Source: Sulfurimonas lithotrophica (GTDB lineage: Bacteria > Campylobacterota > Campylobacteria > Campylobacterales > Sulfurimonadaceae). From it: a stretch of DNA of 64,000 nucleotides. Below the pieces are notes generated by a model, which was not told the origin of the DNA, searched no databases, and was given only the letters and a program-made list of their open reading frames with translations. Positions 37,100 to 46,321 of the stretch are shown in pieces. Position numbers and translations under genes: made by a program. Location of the stretch: the NCBI RefSeq assembly GCF_009258225.1, contig NZ_CP043617.1, positions 62,001 to 126,000 of the forward strand, written 5' to 3'. How positions within the stretch are numbered: the first letter of the stretch is position 1; each line of letters begins with the position of its first letter.

Positions 37100-37737
37100 T
37101 AGATTTTCCTTTTCTTGATGTTTATTTGAAGTTCATCCCATTTTTTGTGAGATTTATTTTGTTTGAGTTTTTTGCCTGTACCGCTTTTTGAAGCTTTATA
37201 TAAAGAATCCCCGTTAAAGTTGTAAATAGGAATCAAATCTTTTCTTTTTGAAGCAGGAAATATACGGCGATTGTAATTATCAAGAACCAAGGGCTCACTT
37301 TTTGGTGTTTTAAAGTATGTTAGAACCATATGCGGTGCTTTGAACTTTGTAGAACGGACATAAGTAAAAAAAAGTTTTTTGGTATCGACTCCAAGATATT
37401 TTAATGCAAAATATTTTGCTATAACGTAGTCTTCGCAATCACCTTTGTCCTTACCCAAAAATTCATATGGAGTAGCCCAATAATCCTTTTTTTTATAAAC
37501 TTTTATATCGGAGGAGTATTTAACACCGTTATAAAACTCGTTTACGGTTTTGAGTTTCTCCATGTCGGAGGAATCGGCTACGCTGTCCAAAGTTTTTTGC
37601 TGATAAAAGAATCTTTTTTTTGCAAACATTTTATACTTTTTTCCAATTCTATCAAGAGTTGGCTTATCTACATAAGGCTCTTTTGCATTAATGCTTGAAA
37701 ATAATAAAAATATTAGAAAGATACTTTTAAAAATCAT
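37099..37737 (-). CDS. LapG-type transglutaminase-like cysteine protease
   Basis: A 212-residue exported protein (signal peptide to about residue 18) of the bacterial transglutaminase-like cysteine protease family. The catalytic triad is visible: Cys101 in GKDKGDCEDYV, His136 in APHMVLTY and Asp153 in VLDNYN. LapG cleaves large surface adhesins near their N terminus and is held inactive by LapD when c-di-GMP is high. A LapD-like receptor gene lies 6 kb downstream on the same strand. No giant adhesin gene is in the window. It is the first gene of a tightly overlapped seven-gene operon that contains the oxidase-like subunit. Confidence 0.82.
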   Translation of the reverse strand: MIFKSIFLIFLLFSSINAKEPYVDKPTLDRIGKKYKMFAKKRFFYQQKTLDSVADSSDMEKLKTVNEFYNGVKYSSDIKVYKKKDYWATPYEFLGKDKGDCEDYVIAKYFALKYLGVDTKKLFFTYVRSTKFKAPHMVLTYFKTPKSEPLVLDNYNRRIFPASKRKDLIPIYNFNGDSLYKASKSGTGKKLKQNKSHKKWDELQINIKKRKI

Positions 37738-37753
37738 ACTAAATTATAGCAGA

Positions 37754-39259
37754 TTAATGTTGTCTTTTATTGAACCCTGATGTGCCTTTTTTTGCTTCTA
37801 TATTAAAACCCTCGGCATACTCTTTTAGGTAGTATGGGACGGAACGGCCTTTTAGTTTCATCATATCTTTTAGCATTAACTTTGAAATCACTTCTGCTTC
37901 GAGTTTTTTTACTTCTTTAAGATATGTGAACATAAGTTCACCCAGTCTTAAAAGCGATATCTTATATGTTGAATCCGTTTGTGAGTATATCCATGCAGAA
38001 AATTTATAAAAATTCTCAAATACGCTACCGTTTTGCCAAATAAGTTTAACGGAGTTTTTGAAATTTCCGCTGTTATATGTCAAATCCCAAAATCTGGCAA
38101 AACGTTTCATTATTTGAATATCTTTAAAACTAAGCAGGTCATTTTTTAATATATCGTAAGGAGGATAGTCGCTATATACCATACCGAAATCTATGTCATG
38201 TCTGTTTATATATGTACCGGAGAGTTTTTTAAGTATGCCGATTTGAATCTCGCATGAACTAAGTCTGACAAGCTCATCCAAGTTTTTGCCAAAACTCTCT
38301 AATGATTCACCCGGAAGTCCTACTATCAAGTCAAGATGGATATGTGCAGATGTGTCTTTTTCTAAAAATTCTATGTTTTGTTTGATTTTATCAAGTTTGA
38401 GGTTTCTTGATATATTGTTTGCAACATCCAAGTTAAGTGTCTGGATGCCTATTTCAAGCTGTAGTGCTCCGTGTGGAAATTTTTGTATTTTTTCCTTTAA
38501 AGATGCAGGAAAATGATCGGGTATTACTTCAAAGTGCGCAAAATACGGCGGCTCTTTTTCTAAAAAGAAATCTAAGATTATGTTTGCTGTTTTGATGTTT
38601 ATGTTAAAAGTTCTATCGACAAATTTAAAAGCTCTTGCACCCCTGTTCCAAAGTTTTTGAAACTCATCAAGTGTTTGTTCGATATTAAAAGTTCTTACTC
38701 TCTCATCCATTGACGATAAACAAAACTCACACTCAAAAGGACAACCGCGGGATATTTCAACATAGATATATCTGTTTTTTATATCATCATCGCTGTAAAA
38801 CTCATATGGAAGTTTTAACTCTTTTAGATTTGGCATAGTTTGTTTTATGATTTGTGTTTTTTGTTTGGTTTTTTTTGAGATTTTTATCTCTTTGCACAGC
38901 TGGTAAAAGGCTAAATCCCCTTCGCCTTGTATTATATAATCTGCATCTGAATAATCAACTCTAAAAGGCTCATGTGAAACCTCCGGACCACCTAAAACTA
39001 CAGTAGTTTCGGGAGAGACTTTTTTAAGTATATGTATAAGCTCTCTAATCTGGGATGCATTCCATATATACGTACCTAAACCTATGATGTCAGGGTTTTC
39101 GTTTAAAAGTTTTTCCGCAACGCTTTGGAGAGAATCATTTATGTTAAATTCCAAAATTTTTGCATTTGTTTGAAACTCGTTAAGGTTTGCGTATATATAA
39201 CGCAATGCCAAAGACGAATGCGTATATCTTGAATTTAGCGTCGATAAAACAATTTTCAT
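37754..39259 (-). CDS. B12-binding radical SAM protein (DUF4080 type)
   Basis: A 501-residue enzyme with an N-terminal cobalamin-binding-like Rossmann domain (about 1-140, including IIGLGTYIWN and VVLGGPEVSHEP), then a radical SAM domain with the cluster motif CPFECEFC around residue 178, and the C-terminal DUF4080 region. The usual DxHxxG B12 motif is absent, as in many of these proteins, so B12 binding is base-off or lost. Substrate unknown. Located 16 bases upstream of the LapG-like gene and 5 bases after the GGDEF-EAL gene, on the same strand. Confidence 0.85.
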   Translation of the reverse strand: MKIVLSTLNSRYTHSSLALRYIYANLNEFQTNAKILEFNINDSLQSVAEKLLNENPDIIGLGTYIWNASQIRELIHILKKVSPETTVVLGGPEVSHEPFRVDYSDADYIIQGEGDLAFYQLCKEIKISKKTKQKTQIIKQTMPNLKELKLPYEFYSDDDIKNRYIYVEISRGCPFECEFCLSSMDERVRTFNIEQTLDEFQKLWNRGARAFKFVDRTFNINIKTANIILDFFLEKEPPYFAHFEVIPDHFPASLKEKIQKFPHGALQLEIGIQTLNLDVANNISRNLKLDKIKQNIEFLEKDTSAHIHLDLIVGLPGESLESFGKNLDELVRLSSCEIQIGILKKLSGTYINRHDIDFGMVYSDYPPYDILKNDLLSFKDIQIMKRFARFWDLTYNSGNFKNSVKLIWQNGSVFENFYKFSAWIYSQTDSTYKISLLRLGELMFTYLKEVKKLEAEVISKLMLKDMMKLKGRSVPYYLKEYAEGFNIEAKKGTSGFNKRQH

Positions 39260-39264
39260 TTAAT

Positions 39265-41706
39265 TTATAATCCATAATACTTATTTAGTTCAATTTTAAT
39301 TTTTTCATGCAACTTCATAATCTTTTGAAAGTAGATATTTTTATCTATCTCTTTGTTATTAACTACTTCATTGGCTAAAGCATGTATTTTTCCATGTAAA
39401 TCATCGATATTTTTAACGGATTCACTTGAAAAATATTTTTTTGCATCGTTTTTTAACCATTTTGCAAAACTGCATTTGTGTTTGTCTAATTCCGGATATA
39501 CATTGTTTACAGGGTCATCTAAATATTTTTTTAAATTTTTTATCCATTGTTTGTGTTCTACCGTAGCATATAAAGCCGAGTTGTCGTGAAAAAACTTTTT
39601 GGAATTTTCTTCCCAGTCTTTGTACCCTTTATATGACTTTAACCACTCTATAACTTCATTTGATGGCATAGGTTTAGATAAAACATAACCTTGTGCATTA
39701 TAACAGCCCAGTTGTATCAAAGTGTTTCCATGCTCAATACTCTCTACACCTTCGGCTATTACGTCACATCCAAATGCTTCTGCAAGACCGAGTGTAGCTT
39801 CAAGTATGGAAAGACTTGCTCTGTCTTCTAACATATCCATTACAAAGCTTTTATCTATTTTTAGGGTATTTATACTTAAGTCTTTAAGGTAACTAAGTGT
39901 AGAGTAACCCGTACCAAAATCATCCAAAGCTATTTTAAAGCCAAGTTTTTGAAAGGTTTTAATCATTCTTTGTGCTTGCAAAATATCATCAAAAGCATGA
40001 GTTTCCAGTATCTCAAACTCTATTTCGCTTGGAGATATATTTGGGTATTTTTCCAAAAGAGATTTTAAAAGGTTAAATGTTTTTATCTCTTTAAACTCAT
40101 GCGCGCTTATATTTATGCTTAGTGAAAAATCATAACCTGCTTCTTTCCATTTGGAGAACTGATTAAAAGCCGAAGTTACAACCCATTCACCTAAAGATAA
40201 CATAAGTTCTTTTTCCGTATTTATTTGAGGTAAAAACTGATCTGGATAAAGCATCCCTCTTTGCGGATGCTCCCACCTTAATAAAGTTTCAAATCCTATG
40301 ATTTTGTTTGTTCTCATATCTGCTTTTGGTTGGTAGTGTAAAACAAAGTGATTTTGTTTTAAAGACTGTTCAAAATCTTGAATAATATGCAGATGCTCTT
40401 TGATTGATGAATCAATATCTAAGTTGAATATATGATATTGGTTTTTCCCGAGTTTTTTTGCATCGTACATAGCCTGTGCAGCTTGACGCAGTAAAGCTTC
40501 AGGGCCTATCTCATTTTGTTGTGGATAAAAAGTAACCCCTATGCTTGAGGTTATAGTAGATATTTGCGAAGCATCTTTAGGGTTTGGGATATTTTGTTTT
40601 AAAACCTCTAAAAAACGATTTAAATGAAGCATAATATTTTTTGTATTATCTAAATTTGCCAAGGCTACTACAAATTCGTCTCCGCCGAGCCTTGCAACAA
40701 AATCTTCTTTATTAAGAAGAGTTTTTATTTTTTGCGATATTTTAATCAGGACTAAATCTCCTGCTTCATGTCCGTGTTTGTCATTTATATCTTTAAATCC
40801 GTCTAAATCTATATACAATAAAGCAAGATGTGTATTATCTTCCTTTGTTTTGTATAAAAGTTTTTGAATAAGTTCGTTAAATAAAAATCTATTGGGCAGA
40901 TCCGTTAACATATCATGTTTAGCCGTATAATCGAGCTCTTTATTATGTTGCTCGATTTTAAGTCTCGATTTTTTTATAGCATCTAACATAAAGTTAATTG
41001 TTTTTGCCAAAGAGGATATCTCTTTTGGTCCGCTAAAGTCGATTCTGTTTATAGGTATTCCGTCATTATCTTGTATTGAAAGGGTGTATGAAATATTTGA
41101 TATCGGCTTGATTATAAAATAGTATATGCTTAAGTAAAGCAAAAAAGTTAAGATAAATGTAATTAAAATAAAATCAAAAATAGAATCTTTAATAAGTCGG
41201 TTTAACTTATTCTCAAGATTTTTACCTGAAATATAAATGCTAATAGAACCTATTTCTTCGCCTTTTGATGAGAGTACTTTTTTGCTTTGAAAAAAAAGTG
41301 CTTTTGTTGTAAGCTTTTTATGTTGTTTGTTTGATGGATCGAAATCTACTATTTTTCCGGAACTTAGTTTTATTTTACCGCTTATATAAGCATCGCTACT
41401 AAGTATTTTTCCCATATTATAATCTTTGACTATGATGGCAAGGTGTTGACTCAGTTTCATCTCATTATTTAAAAGCTTGTCATATTCGTTAACGGCATAC
41501 GATTCGATAAAGGTTGCAATATTTTTTTCCAAGACATCTATTGTTTTTATCGAGTCTGTTCTCATTTTTAATACGGTATCGGTTTTAATAGTGTTGTAAG
41601 TGGAACTTGTATGTAGGGCTAAAACTACCAATACCGTAAAAGTGATAGTTAGGGCTAGCGTAAAATACAGGGATGGTTTATATTTTAGTTTTAACATTTT
41701 TTTCAC
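39265..41706 (-). CDS. GGDEF-EAL protein with C-terminal CZB domain
   Basis: An 813-residue membrane protein: helix (about 13-32), periplasmic region, second helix (about 178-198), HAMP-like segment, intact GGDEF (ARLGGDEFVV, about residue 340), EAL domain (GFETLLRW, DDFGTGYS and AEGVE motifs present, so phosphodiesterase activity is possible), then a CZB zinc-binding domain over the last 110 residues with HKCSFAKW and an HxxxH pair (HGKIHALA). CZB domains sense zinc or hypochlorite. Its start overlaps the stop of a periplasmic binding protein gene by 4 bases, suggesting the binding protein feeds the sensor. Confidence 0.92.
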   Translation of the reverse strand: MKKMLKLKYKPSLYFTLALTITFTVLVVLALHTSSTYNTIKTDTVLKMRTDSIKTIDVLEKNIATFIESYAVNEYDKLLNNEMKLSQHLAIIVKDYNMGKILSSDAYISGKIKLSSGKIVDFDPSNKQHKKLTTKALFFQSKKVLSSKGEEIGSISIYISGKNLENKLNRLIKDSIFDFILITFILTFLLYLSIYYFIIKPISNISYTLSIQDNDGIPINRIDFSGPKEISSLAKTINFMLDAIKKSRLKIEQHNKELDYTAKHDMLTDLPNRFLFNELIQKLLYKTKEDNTHLALLYIDLDGFKDINDKHGHEAGDLVLIKISQKIKTLLNKEDFVARLGGDEFVVALANLDNTKNIMLHLNRFLEVLKQNIPNPKDASQISTITSSIGVTFYPQQNEIGPEALLRQAAQAMYDAKKLGKNQYHIFNLDIDSSIKEHLHIIQDFEQSLKQNHFVLHYQPKADMRTNKIIGFETLLRWEHPQRGMLYPDQFLPQINTEKELMLSLGEWVVTSAFNQFSKWKEAGYDFSLSINISAHEFKEIKTFNLLKSLLEKYPNISPSEIEFEILETHAFDDILQAQRMIKTFQKLGFKIALDDFGTGYSTLSYLKDLSINTLKIDKSFVMDMLEDRASLSILEATLGLAEAFGCDVIAEGVESIEHGNTLIQLGCYNAQGYVLSKPMPSNEVIEWLKSYKGYKDWEENSKKFFHDNSALYATVEHKQWIKNLKKYLDDPVNNVYPELDKHKCSFAKWLKNDAKKYFSSESVKNIDDLHGKIHALANEVVNNKEIDKNIYFQKIMKLHEKIKIELNKYYGL

Positions 41707-42686
41707 TTATTTTGTTTTAGTCCCAGAACGTTTCTTTTTATCAGAGAAATATTTTCTTGCATATTCTCAGCCGATATTGCCAAAACGGGAACTTGCTGAT
41801 TGAGTTCTACTTTTAAACCCTTCAGATGCGAGTCTAAACTTAAAACCGCTTTTTCACCTATAAGAAAAGGTTGTTGCATCGCTGCCGCTGTCAATATACC
41901 TTTTGGTATTAAATCCATAAAACTAGGTTCGGCATCAAAACATATAAGTAGTATTTTATCTTTTTTTCCGCTTTTTATTACGGCATCTAATGCAGCTTGG
42001 TATTTGTCTGAACCTTGTAGCCAGATTGCCCGTAGTTTAGGGTCATTTTTTATAAGTTTTATAGAAAAGTCATATGTCTCGGCATATGAAAAATCTACTT
42101 GTTGGTATAGATTTGAACTTTGTATTTTATGTTGGCTTAAAGCTTTCATAAAACCTGCCGTTCGTTCCTTGCCGTTATCTCTGCTTTGAGGAATGGCTAT
42201 AATACCAACACTGCCTTTTTGCCAATTACGTTTATACATCTCTTTGGCAAGTATTTTTCCTATTTTATATGCACCGTCTTTATTGTTTGAAGATATATAT
42301 GAAATATATTTTCCACCTTGCGTTCCTATATCTGCAATTACGACAGGGATATGAGCATTTTGTGCCAGTTTTAAAACAGTAACCGCAGCAGAAGAGTTAG
42401 TAGGAGAGAGTATGATACCGTTTACTTTTGTTTTTATTGCATTTACCGTATTCTCAAGCTCTTTTTTTGCACTGTTATCCGCACTGTATATATCTATTTC
42501 GTATCCTAGTTCATTTGATTTTGAACTTATACCTTTTGACATAATATTCCAAAACGGTATATTCATATCCGAAACAAGATAAGCTATTTTTTTATTAGAG
42601 GCATCAATATCCAATGCGTATATATGAGTGTTTGAGAAAAAAACTATTGCGAGCGTAAAATACGTTAAAAATCTGTAAATAAACAT
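41703..42686 (-). CDS. Periplasmic sugar-binding-like (Peripla_BP_4/TorT-type) protein
   Basis: A 327-residue exported protein (signal peptide to about residue 24) of the type I periplasmic binding protein fold (IAYLVSDMNIPFWNIMSKGI start, GIILSPTN strand, ISSNNKDGAYKIGKILAKEM and WLQGSDKYQAALDAV). TorT-like proteins act as periplasmic sensors. The coupled downstream gene is a membrane GGDEF-EAL-CZB protein with a periplasmic domain, so a ligand-dependent control of c-di-GMP is likely. No ABC permease is adjacent, arguing against a transport role. Ligand unknown. Confidence 0.85.
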   Translation of the reverse strand: MFIYRFLTYFTLAIVFFSNTHIYALDIDASNKKIAYLVSDMNIPFWNIMSKGISSKSNELGYEIDIYSADNSAKKELENTVNAIKTKVNGIILSPTNSSAAVTVLKLAQNAHIPVVIADIGTQGGKYISYISSNNKDGAYKIGKILAKEMYKRNWQKGSVGIIAIPQSRDNGKERTAGFMKALSQHKIQSSNLYQQVDFSYAETYDFSIKLIKNDPKLRAIWLQGSDKYQAALDAVIKSGKKDKILLICFDAEPSFMDLIPKGILTAAAMQQPFLIGEKAVLSLDSHLKGLKVELNQQVPVLAISAENMQENISLIKRNVLGLKQNK

Positions 42687-42735
42687 ATAATATTATAGTG
42701 AAATTAGTTTGAAGTTTCAATGTAGATTAAATAAA

Positions 42736-42829
42736 CTTCAGCCAAGCAGATAAAAAAGGGGAAAAACTCAGCTGAAGCCAAAATAATGATAAATATTATT
42801 TTGTTCTCGTTTATGTAAAAAAGGGGAAA
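42736..42829. repeat. Inverted repeats and duplicated motif in the 231-base gap
   Basis: The gap between the chemoreceptor gene and the binding protein gene holds no coding region. It contains a perfect 9-base hairpin (42779-42787 with 42795-42803), a 7-base inverted repeat (42736-42742 with 42771-42777) and two copies of an A-run followed by GGGGAAA (about 42752-42766 and 42817-42829), which read TTTCCCCTTTTTTA on the minus strand. It may terminate the upstream gene or regulate the binding-protein mRNA. Confidence 0.4.
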
Positions 42830-42917
42830 CATAATTGAGATAAAAAAATTGTACTGTAAAAAAGTAAACAAATAATTAAATAAAACTTAAACCGATTTGG
42901 TTATCACAAAAATGTAA

Positions 42918-44351
42918 TTATTTTCTATATTCCAGTAACATTTCATCCAATAAATTGTATAACTTACTTGAATTATTTTCTAAATTTAAAAAATAATCGA
43001 CTATTTTTTTAGGATTGTCATATTTTAATACCTTGCCATCTTCAATAAACTCTTTTACCTTTATAGCCGCGTTATGGACTTCACTATGAGGTTTATCTAA
43101 ATCTTTAAATGTTTTTAGATGACCAAAACGCTCTTTACCCTCACTTAAATACCATTTACCCATTCTACAATTTTGGTGATCACTTACCTTATATGATTTA
43201 TTTTGTTCAAGCGTTGCCGAATATGCATTTGATTTAAACAAGATATGGTCAACTTTTACGAGTGTAGTATATAGTCTGTTCTGGATATCTACAGCTACAT
43301 CGGAAGAACTTTGTGCGTGTTGGTTTAATTCGCTAAATGTTCCCTCGAAATTTCCTATAAGTTCCGAAGAACTTTGTGCAATGTCGGAAATATTATCTGA
43401 ATTTGAACGCATTTCATTTGCCTCTTGTTGAAGAGTAGATATATTCATTTCTATCTCGCTGGTAGCTTTTTGTGTACGTTCAGCAAGTTTACGAACTTCA
43501 TCGGCAACAACGGCAAATCCACGACCGTGTTCACCCGCACGAGCAGCTTCAATAGCGGCATTTAGTGCAAGAAGGTTTGTCTGATCGGCAATGTCTTTAA
43601 TAAGTCCTACAACCTCTGATATTTCCCTGCTTCTACCCTCTAAAGATATAATAGCTTCGTGAGAAGATGATATAAGCTCAACCAAATTACTTAATCTATG
43701 GGTCATGTCTATTACGCTGTTTAAACTTTCTTGAGATTTATTAGCCGTATTGTCCGAGAGTGAAACGATTTTACTGGATTCACCTTGTGCCTGAATCAAA
43801 TCTTTTTGTATAATATTTAAACCAGAAGCAATACCACCGCCTAGGGTGCTTAATTGTTCAGATAGTTCACCTCTTAATTTAGTTTCATATCCTGCTGCAA
43901 TAGAATCGATAGCTTCGGTTAGGTGTCGGGCAGTAGATCTAAACGCACCGTGAAGTCCGGATGAGTAATTTTTTCTATATGTTTTCCCCACGGATGCATT
44001 TTGTATAGTTGTTTCTGTATCTCGCATAAAAGCTTCAAGTTGGTCTAATACATCGTTAACATCCCAGGCAAAATTTGAAAATTCCGAATTGTCGTTAGGT
44101 ATGTTTGTAATACGATTTTCAAGTTTTCCAAGTGCCGCTGCTTTTAGTACTACGGAAGCTTCTTTACAAATATGCAGGTTATAATCTTGATGTTTTCGAT
44201 GAGGAATAAACATTGATATTATAATTATAACTACACTCAAAGCTGCCAAAATAAAATCAGAAACGATAAATGCATAAACGGTTACGGCGATTAAGCCTGT
44301 AAATAATACAAGATAGTTCTTATCCTTGAAGAGAGATGACAAGTTCATCAT
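42918..44351 (-). CDS. Chemoreceptor with CZB domain (CetA-like)
   Basis: The start is chosen at ATG 44351, with AAGGAG six bases upstream. This 477-residue protein has two adjacent N-terminal membrane helices with no periplasmic domain, a HAMP-like region, the conserved chemotaxis signalling hairpin ([20 protein letters not shown]) and a C-terminal CZB domain with HQNCRMGKW and HSEVH. It lacks its own PAS domain; the PAS gene directly upstream overlaps by 32 bases, as in Campylobacter CetA/CetB energy taxis pairs. CZB domains in chemoreceptors sense zinc or hypochlorite. Confident for chemoreceptor; the CetA assignment is by analogy. Confidence 0.88.
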   Translation of the reverse strand: MMNLSSLFKDKNYLVLFTGLIAVTVYAFIVSDFILAALSVVIIIISMFIPHRKHQDYNLHICKEASVVLKAAALGKLENRITNIPNDNSEFSNFAWDVNDVLDQLEAFMRDTETTIQNASVGKTYRKNYSSGLHGAFRSTARHLTEAIDSIAAGYETKLRGELSEQLSTLGGGIASGLNIIQKDLIQAQGESSKIVSLSDNTANKSQESLNSVIDMTHRLSNLVELISSSHEAIISLEGRSREISEVVGLIKDIADQTNLLALNAAIEAARAGEHGRGFAVVADEVRKLAERTQKATSEIEMNISTLQQEANEMRSNSDNISDIAQSSSELIGNFEGTFSELNQHAQSSSDVAVDIQNRLYTTLVKVDHILFKSNAYSATLEQNKSYKVSDHQNCRMGKWYLSEGKERFGHLKTFKDLDKPHSEVHNAAIKVKEFIEDGKVLKYDNPKKIVDYFLNLENNSSKLYNLLDEMLLEYRK

Positions 44352-44805
44352 ACGATACTCCTTTTTCAAATAACAAATTTTCTAAAATTTTTTCCGAAGC
44401 TTCCATTCCGCCCGTTTTTTCAGCTTCAATCATTTTTTCGTATATCGGTTCAATAATTTTTATTGCTTGGGGGTTTGGTCTTCTTCTAACGGAGTAATAT
44501 CCTATAATATTTTCGTTTTCATCTAATGAAGCGGTTATGTTTGCATAGACCCAGTAACCGTTTGAATTTTTTGTTTTGTTTAAAACAAAAGCAAAAATTT
44601 CCTCTTTTTTTTCAATTCTGTCCCAAAGCAACTTGAATACGATTTTTGGCATTTTGGGATGTCTTATAATACTGTGGGGTTTTCCAAGAAGTTCGGCTTC
44701 TGTGTATTCTGCCATGTCCATAAAAATTTTATTGACATAAGTAATTTTACCCTTTTTATCTGTTTTTGAGACTATAAAGTCTTCATCTTTCATCTCTTTT
44801 ATCAC
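44320..44805 (-). CDS. Aer/CetB-like PAS sensor protein
   Basis: A 161-residue cytoplasmic protein that is a single PAS domain of the Aer kind ([18 protein letters not shown], then the conserved [17 protein letters not shown] segment and the [10 protein letters not shown] strand) with a C-terminal helix. Aer and CetB PAS domains bind FAD and report redox state to a chemoreceptor. The CZB chemoreceptor gene starts within its 3' end, so the two form a split receptor. FAD binding is expected from the family and cannot be verified from this sequence alone. Confidence 0.82.
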   Translation of the reverse strand: MIKEMKDEDFIVSKTDKKGKITYVNKIFMDMAEYTEAELLGKPHSIIRHPKMPKIVFKLLWDRIEKKEEIFAFVLNKTKNSNGYWVYANITASLDENENIIGYYSVRRRPNPQAIKIIEPIYEKMIEAEKTGGMEASEKILENLLFEKGVSYDELVISLQG

Positions 44806-44907
44806 AATTTACCCTTTTTTATAATCACTAATATTGTTATTAACACAATATATTATCATATTTTTTTTAATAATCAAATGATGTATATTACTTAGATATA
44901 ATTCCGT

Positions 44908-46011
44908 ATGCAAATACTCTTATCCTTATTTTATTTTTTTTATTTTGCACTTATAGGCGTATATATTATTTTTATGCCGAAGGTATTAAATATAAGCGGT
45001 TACAGTGCAAGTGAAATCGGTATTATTTTTGCAGCGGCTCCGCTTGTACGTTTTGTTGTACCTTTTTTGTTTATACGCGGTTTAAAACTCGATACAAGAA
45101 GCTTTAATACGGCTCTTATTATTTTACTTGCTTCTGCTGTATCTTTTTATTTTGCATTAGATAGTTTTTACAAACTTTTGTTTTCAAACATAGGTATAGG
45201 AATCGGACTTAGTTTGGTACTGCCTTATGTTGAATTGATATCTTTAAATATACTGGGTAAAGAGCGTTACGGAAAAATAAGGCTATTTGGCTCAATCGGT
45301 TTTATAAGTGTGGCACTTGTCTTGGTAAAGTATCTATCAAATCCTTCAACGGCACTTACCTACCTGTTGATTTTAACTTTTTTTACCGTTATCAGCTCAT
45401 TTATTATTGTTCGCGGTCAAAAAGATACTTTAAACAAAACTAGCAAAGAAATTAACGATATAAATATCTTAAAAGATTGGAGGTTATGGGTTGGTCTTAC
45501 CCTGATGCAGGTTGGTTTCGGACCTTTTTACAACTTTTTTACCATCTATGAAACCGATGCGGGCGTGAGTTTGGATATGACTATATATTTGTGGAGTTTT
45601 GGCGTAATCGTTGAGGTATTTATGCTTTTTTTTCAAGCTAGATTTTTAAGAAAAAATCTGCTTTTAGTATTGCAAATCACAACATTGGCAACGGCTTTTA
45701 GATGGTTTTTGGTTTTTTTATTTCCGCAGAATTTAACTGTTTTATTTTTCTCGCAATCGATTCACGCACTTAGCTTTGCACTTTTTCACTCTGCTGCCAT
45801 ATCTTATCTTTTTGCACTATATAGACACAAATCTTTGGCACAACAGATGTTCTCGGGTATAACTTACGGATTCGGTGCATTTTTAGGGGCTTTATACAGC
45901 GGTTATATATATGAATATCTACCGACTTACCTGTTTTTGAGTGCAGCACTTATAGCGTTTTTAGCGAGTATGAGTTTGTATTTTTGGGAGAAAAAAGTAA
46001 AAGTTAGTTGA
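44908..46011 (+). CDS. MFS transporter (MFS_1-like, HcaT/LacY-type)
   Basis: A 367-residue membrane protein with about 12 hydrophobic helices. The start (YFALIGVYIIFMPKVLNISGYSASEIG) and the LVRFVVPFLF segment fit the MFS_1-like group with HcaT. The YGKIRLFGSIGF loop between the halves is the family's typical motif. Substrate unknown. It ends 8 bases inside the 3' end of the convergent DUF309 gene. Confidence 0.8.
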   Translation: MQILLSLFYFFYFALIGVYIIFMPKVLNISGYSASEIGIIFAAAPLVRFVVPFLFIRGLKLDTRSFNTALIILLASAVSFYFALDSFYKLLFSNIGIGIGLSLVLPYVELISLNILGKERYGKIRLFGSIGFISVALVLVKYLSNPSTALTYLLILTFFTVISSFIIVRGQKDTLNKTSKEINDINILKDWRLWVGLTLMQVGFGPFYNFFTIYETDAGVSLDMTIYLWSFGVIVEVFMLFFQARFLRKNLLLVLQITTLATAFRWFLVFLFPQNLTVLFFSQSIHALSFALFHSAAISYLFALYRHKSLAQQMFSGITYGFGAFLGALYSGYIYEYLPTYLFLSAALIAFLASMSLYFWEKKVKVS

Positions 46012-46321
46012 AATCTTTTTTTGACTTTTCAATCTCCAAAGAGATTAGATAATAGATATTTTGTTGTTTCGAGTTTAATTTAAAAAGCAATTGTCTGTAT
46101 TTCAAATAAGTTTTCCATGGAGTTTTGCTTTGGTTTTTTCTACCTCTTTTAATCAGTTCAAACGATACCGCCGCATTTATAAAACCTTTTAAAAGTTTTA
46201 TCTCGTTTGAATTTTTAAACCTGTTTGGATACCAGATTTTTTCCAAAACTTCATGAGCATTATAAAAATCTTTTTGTTTTAGAGAGTTTACAAACTCATC
46301 AAAATCTTTAATCGTTATCAT
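46004..46321 (-). CDS. DUF309 protein
   Basis: A 105-residue helical protein with the DUF309 signature: FYNAHEVLEKIWYP near residue 20 and LLKGFINAAVSF around residue 43. The family is widespread in bacteria and archaea and has no known function; the AHEVLE segment suggests a buried metal or nucleic acid site. It overlaps the upstream rhodanese-like gene by 14 bases. Confidence 0.8.
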   Translation of the reverse strand: MITIKDFDEFVNSLKQKDFYNAHEVLEKIWYPNRFKNSNEIKLLKGFINAAVSFELIKRGRKNQSKTPWKTYLKYRQLLFKLNSKQQNIYYLISLEIEKSKKDFN

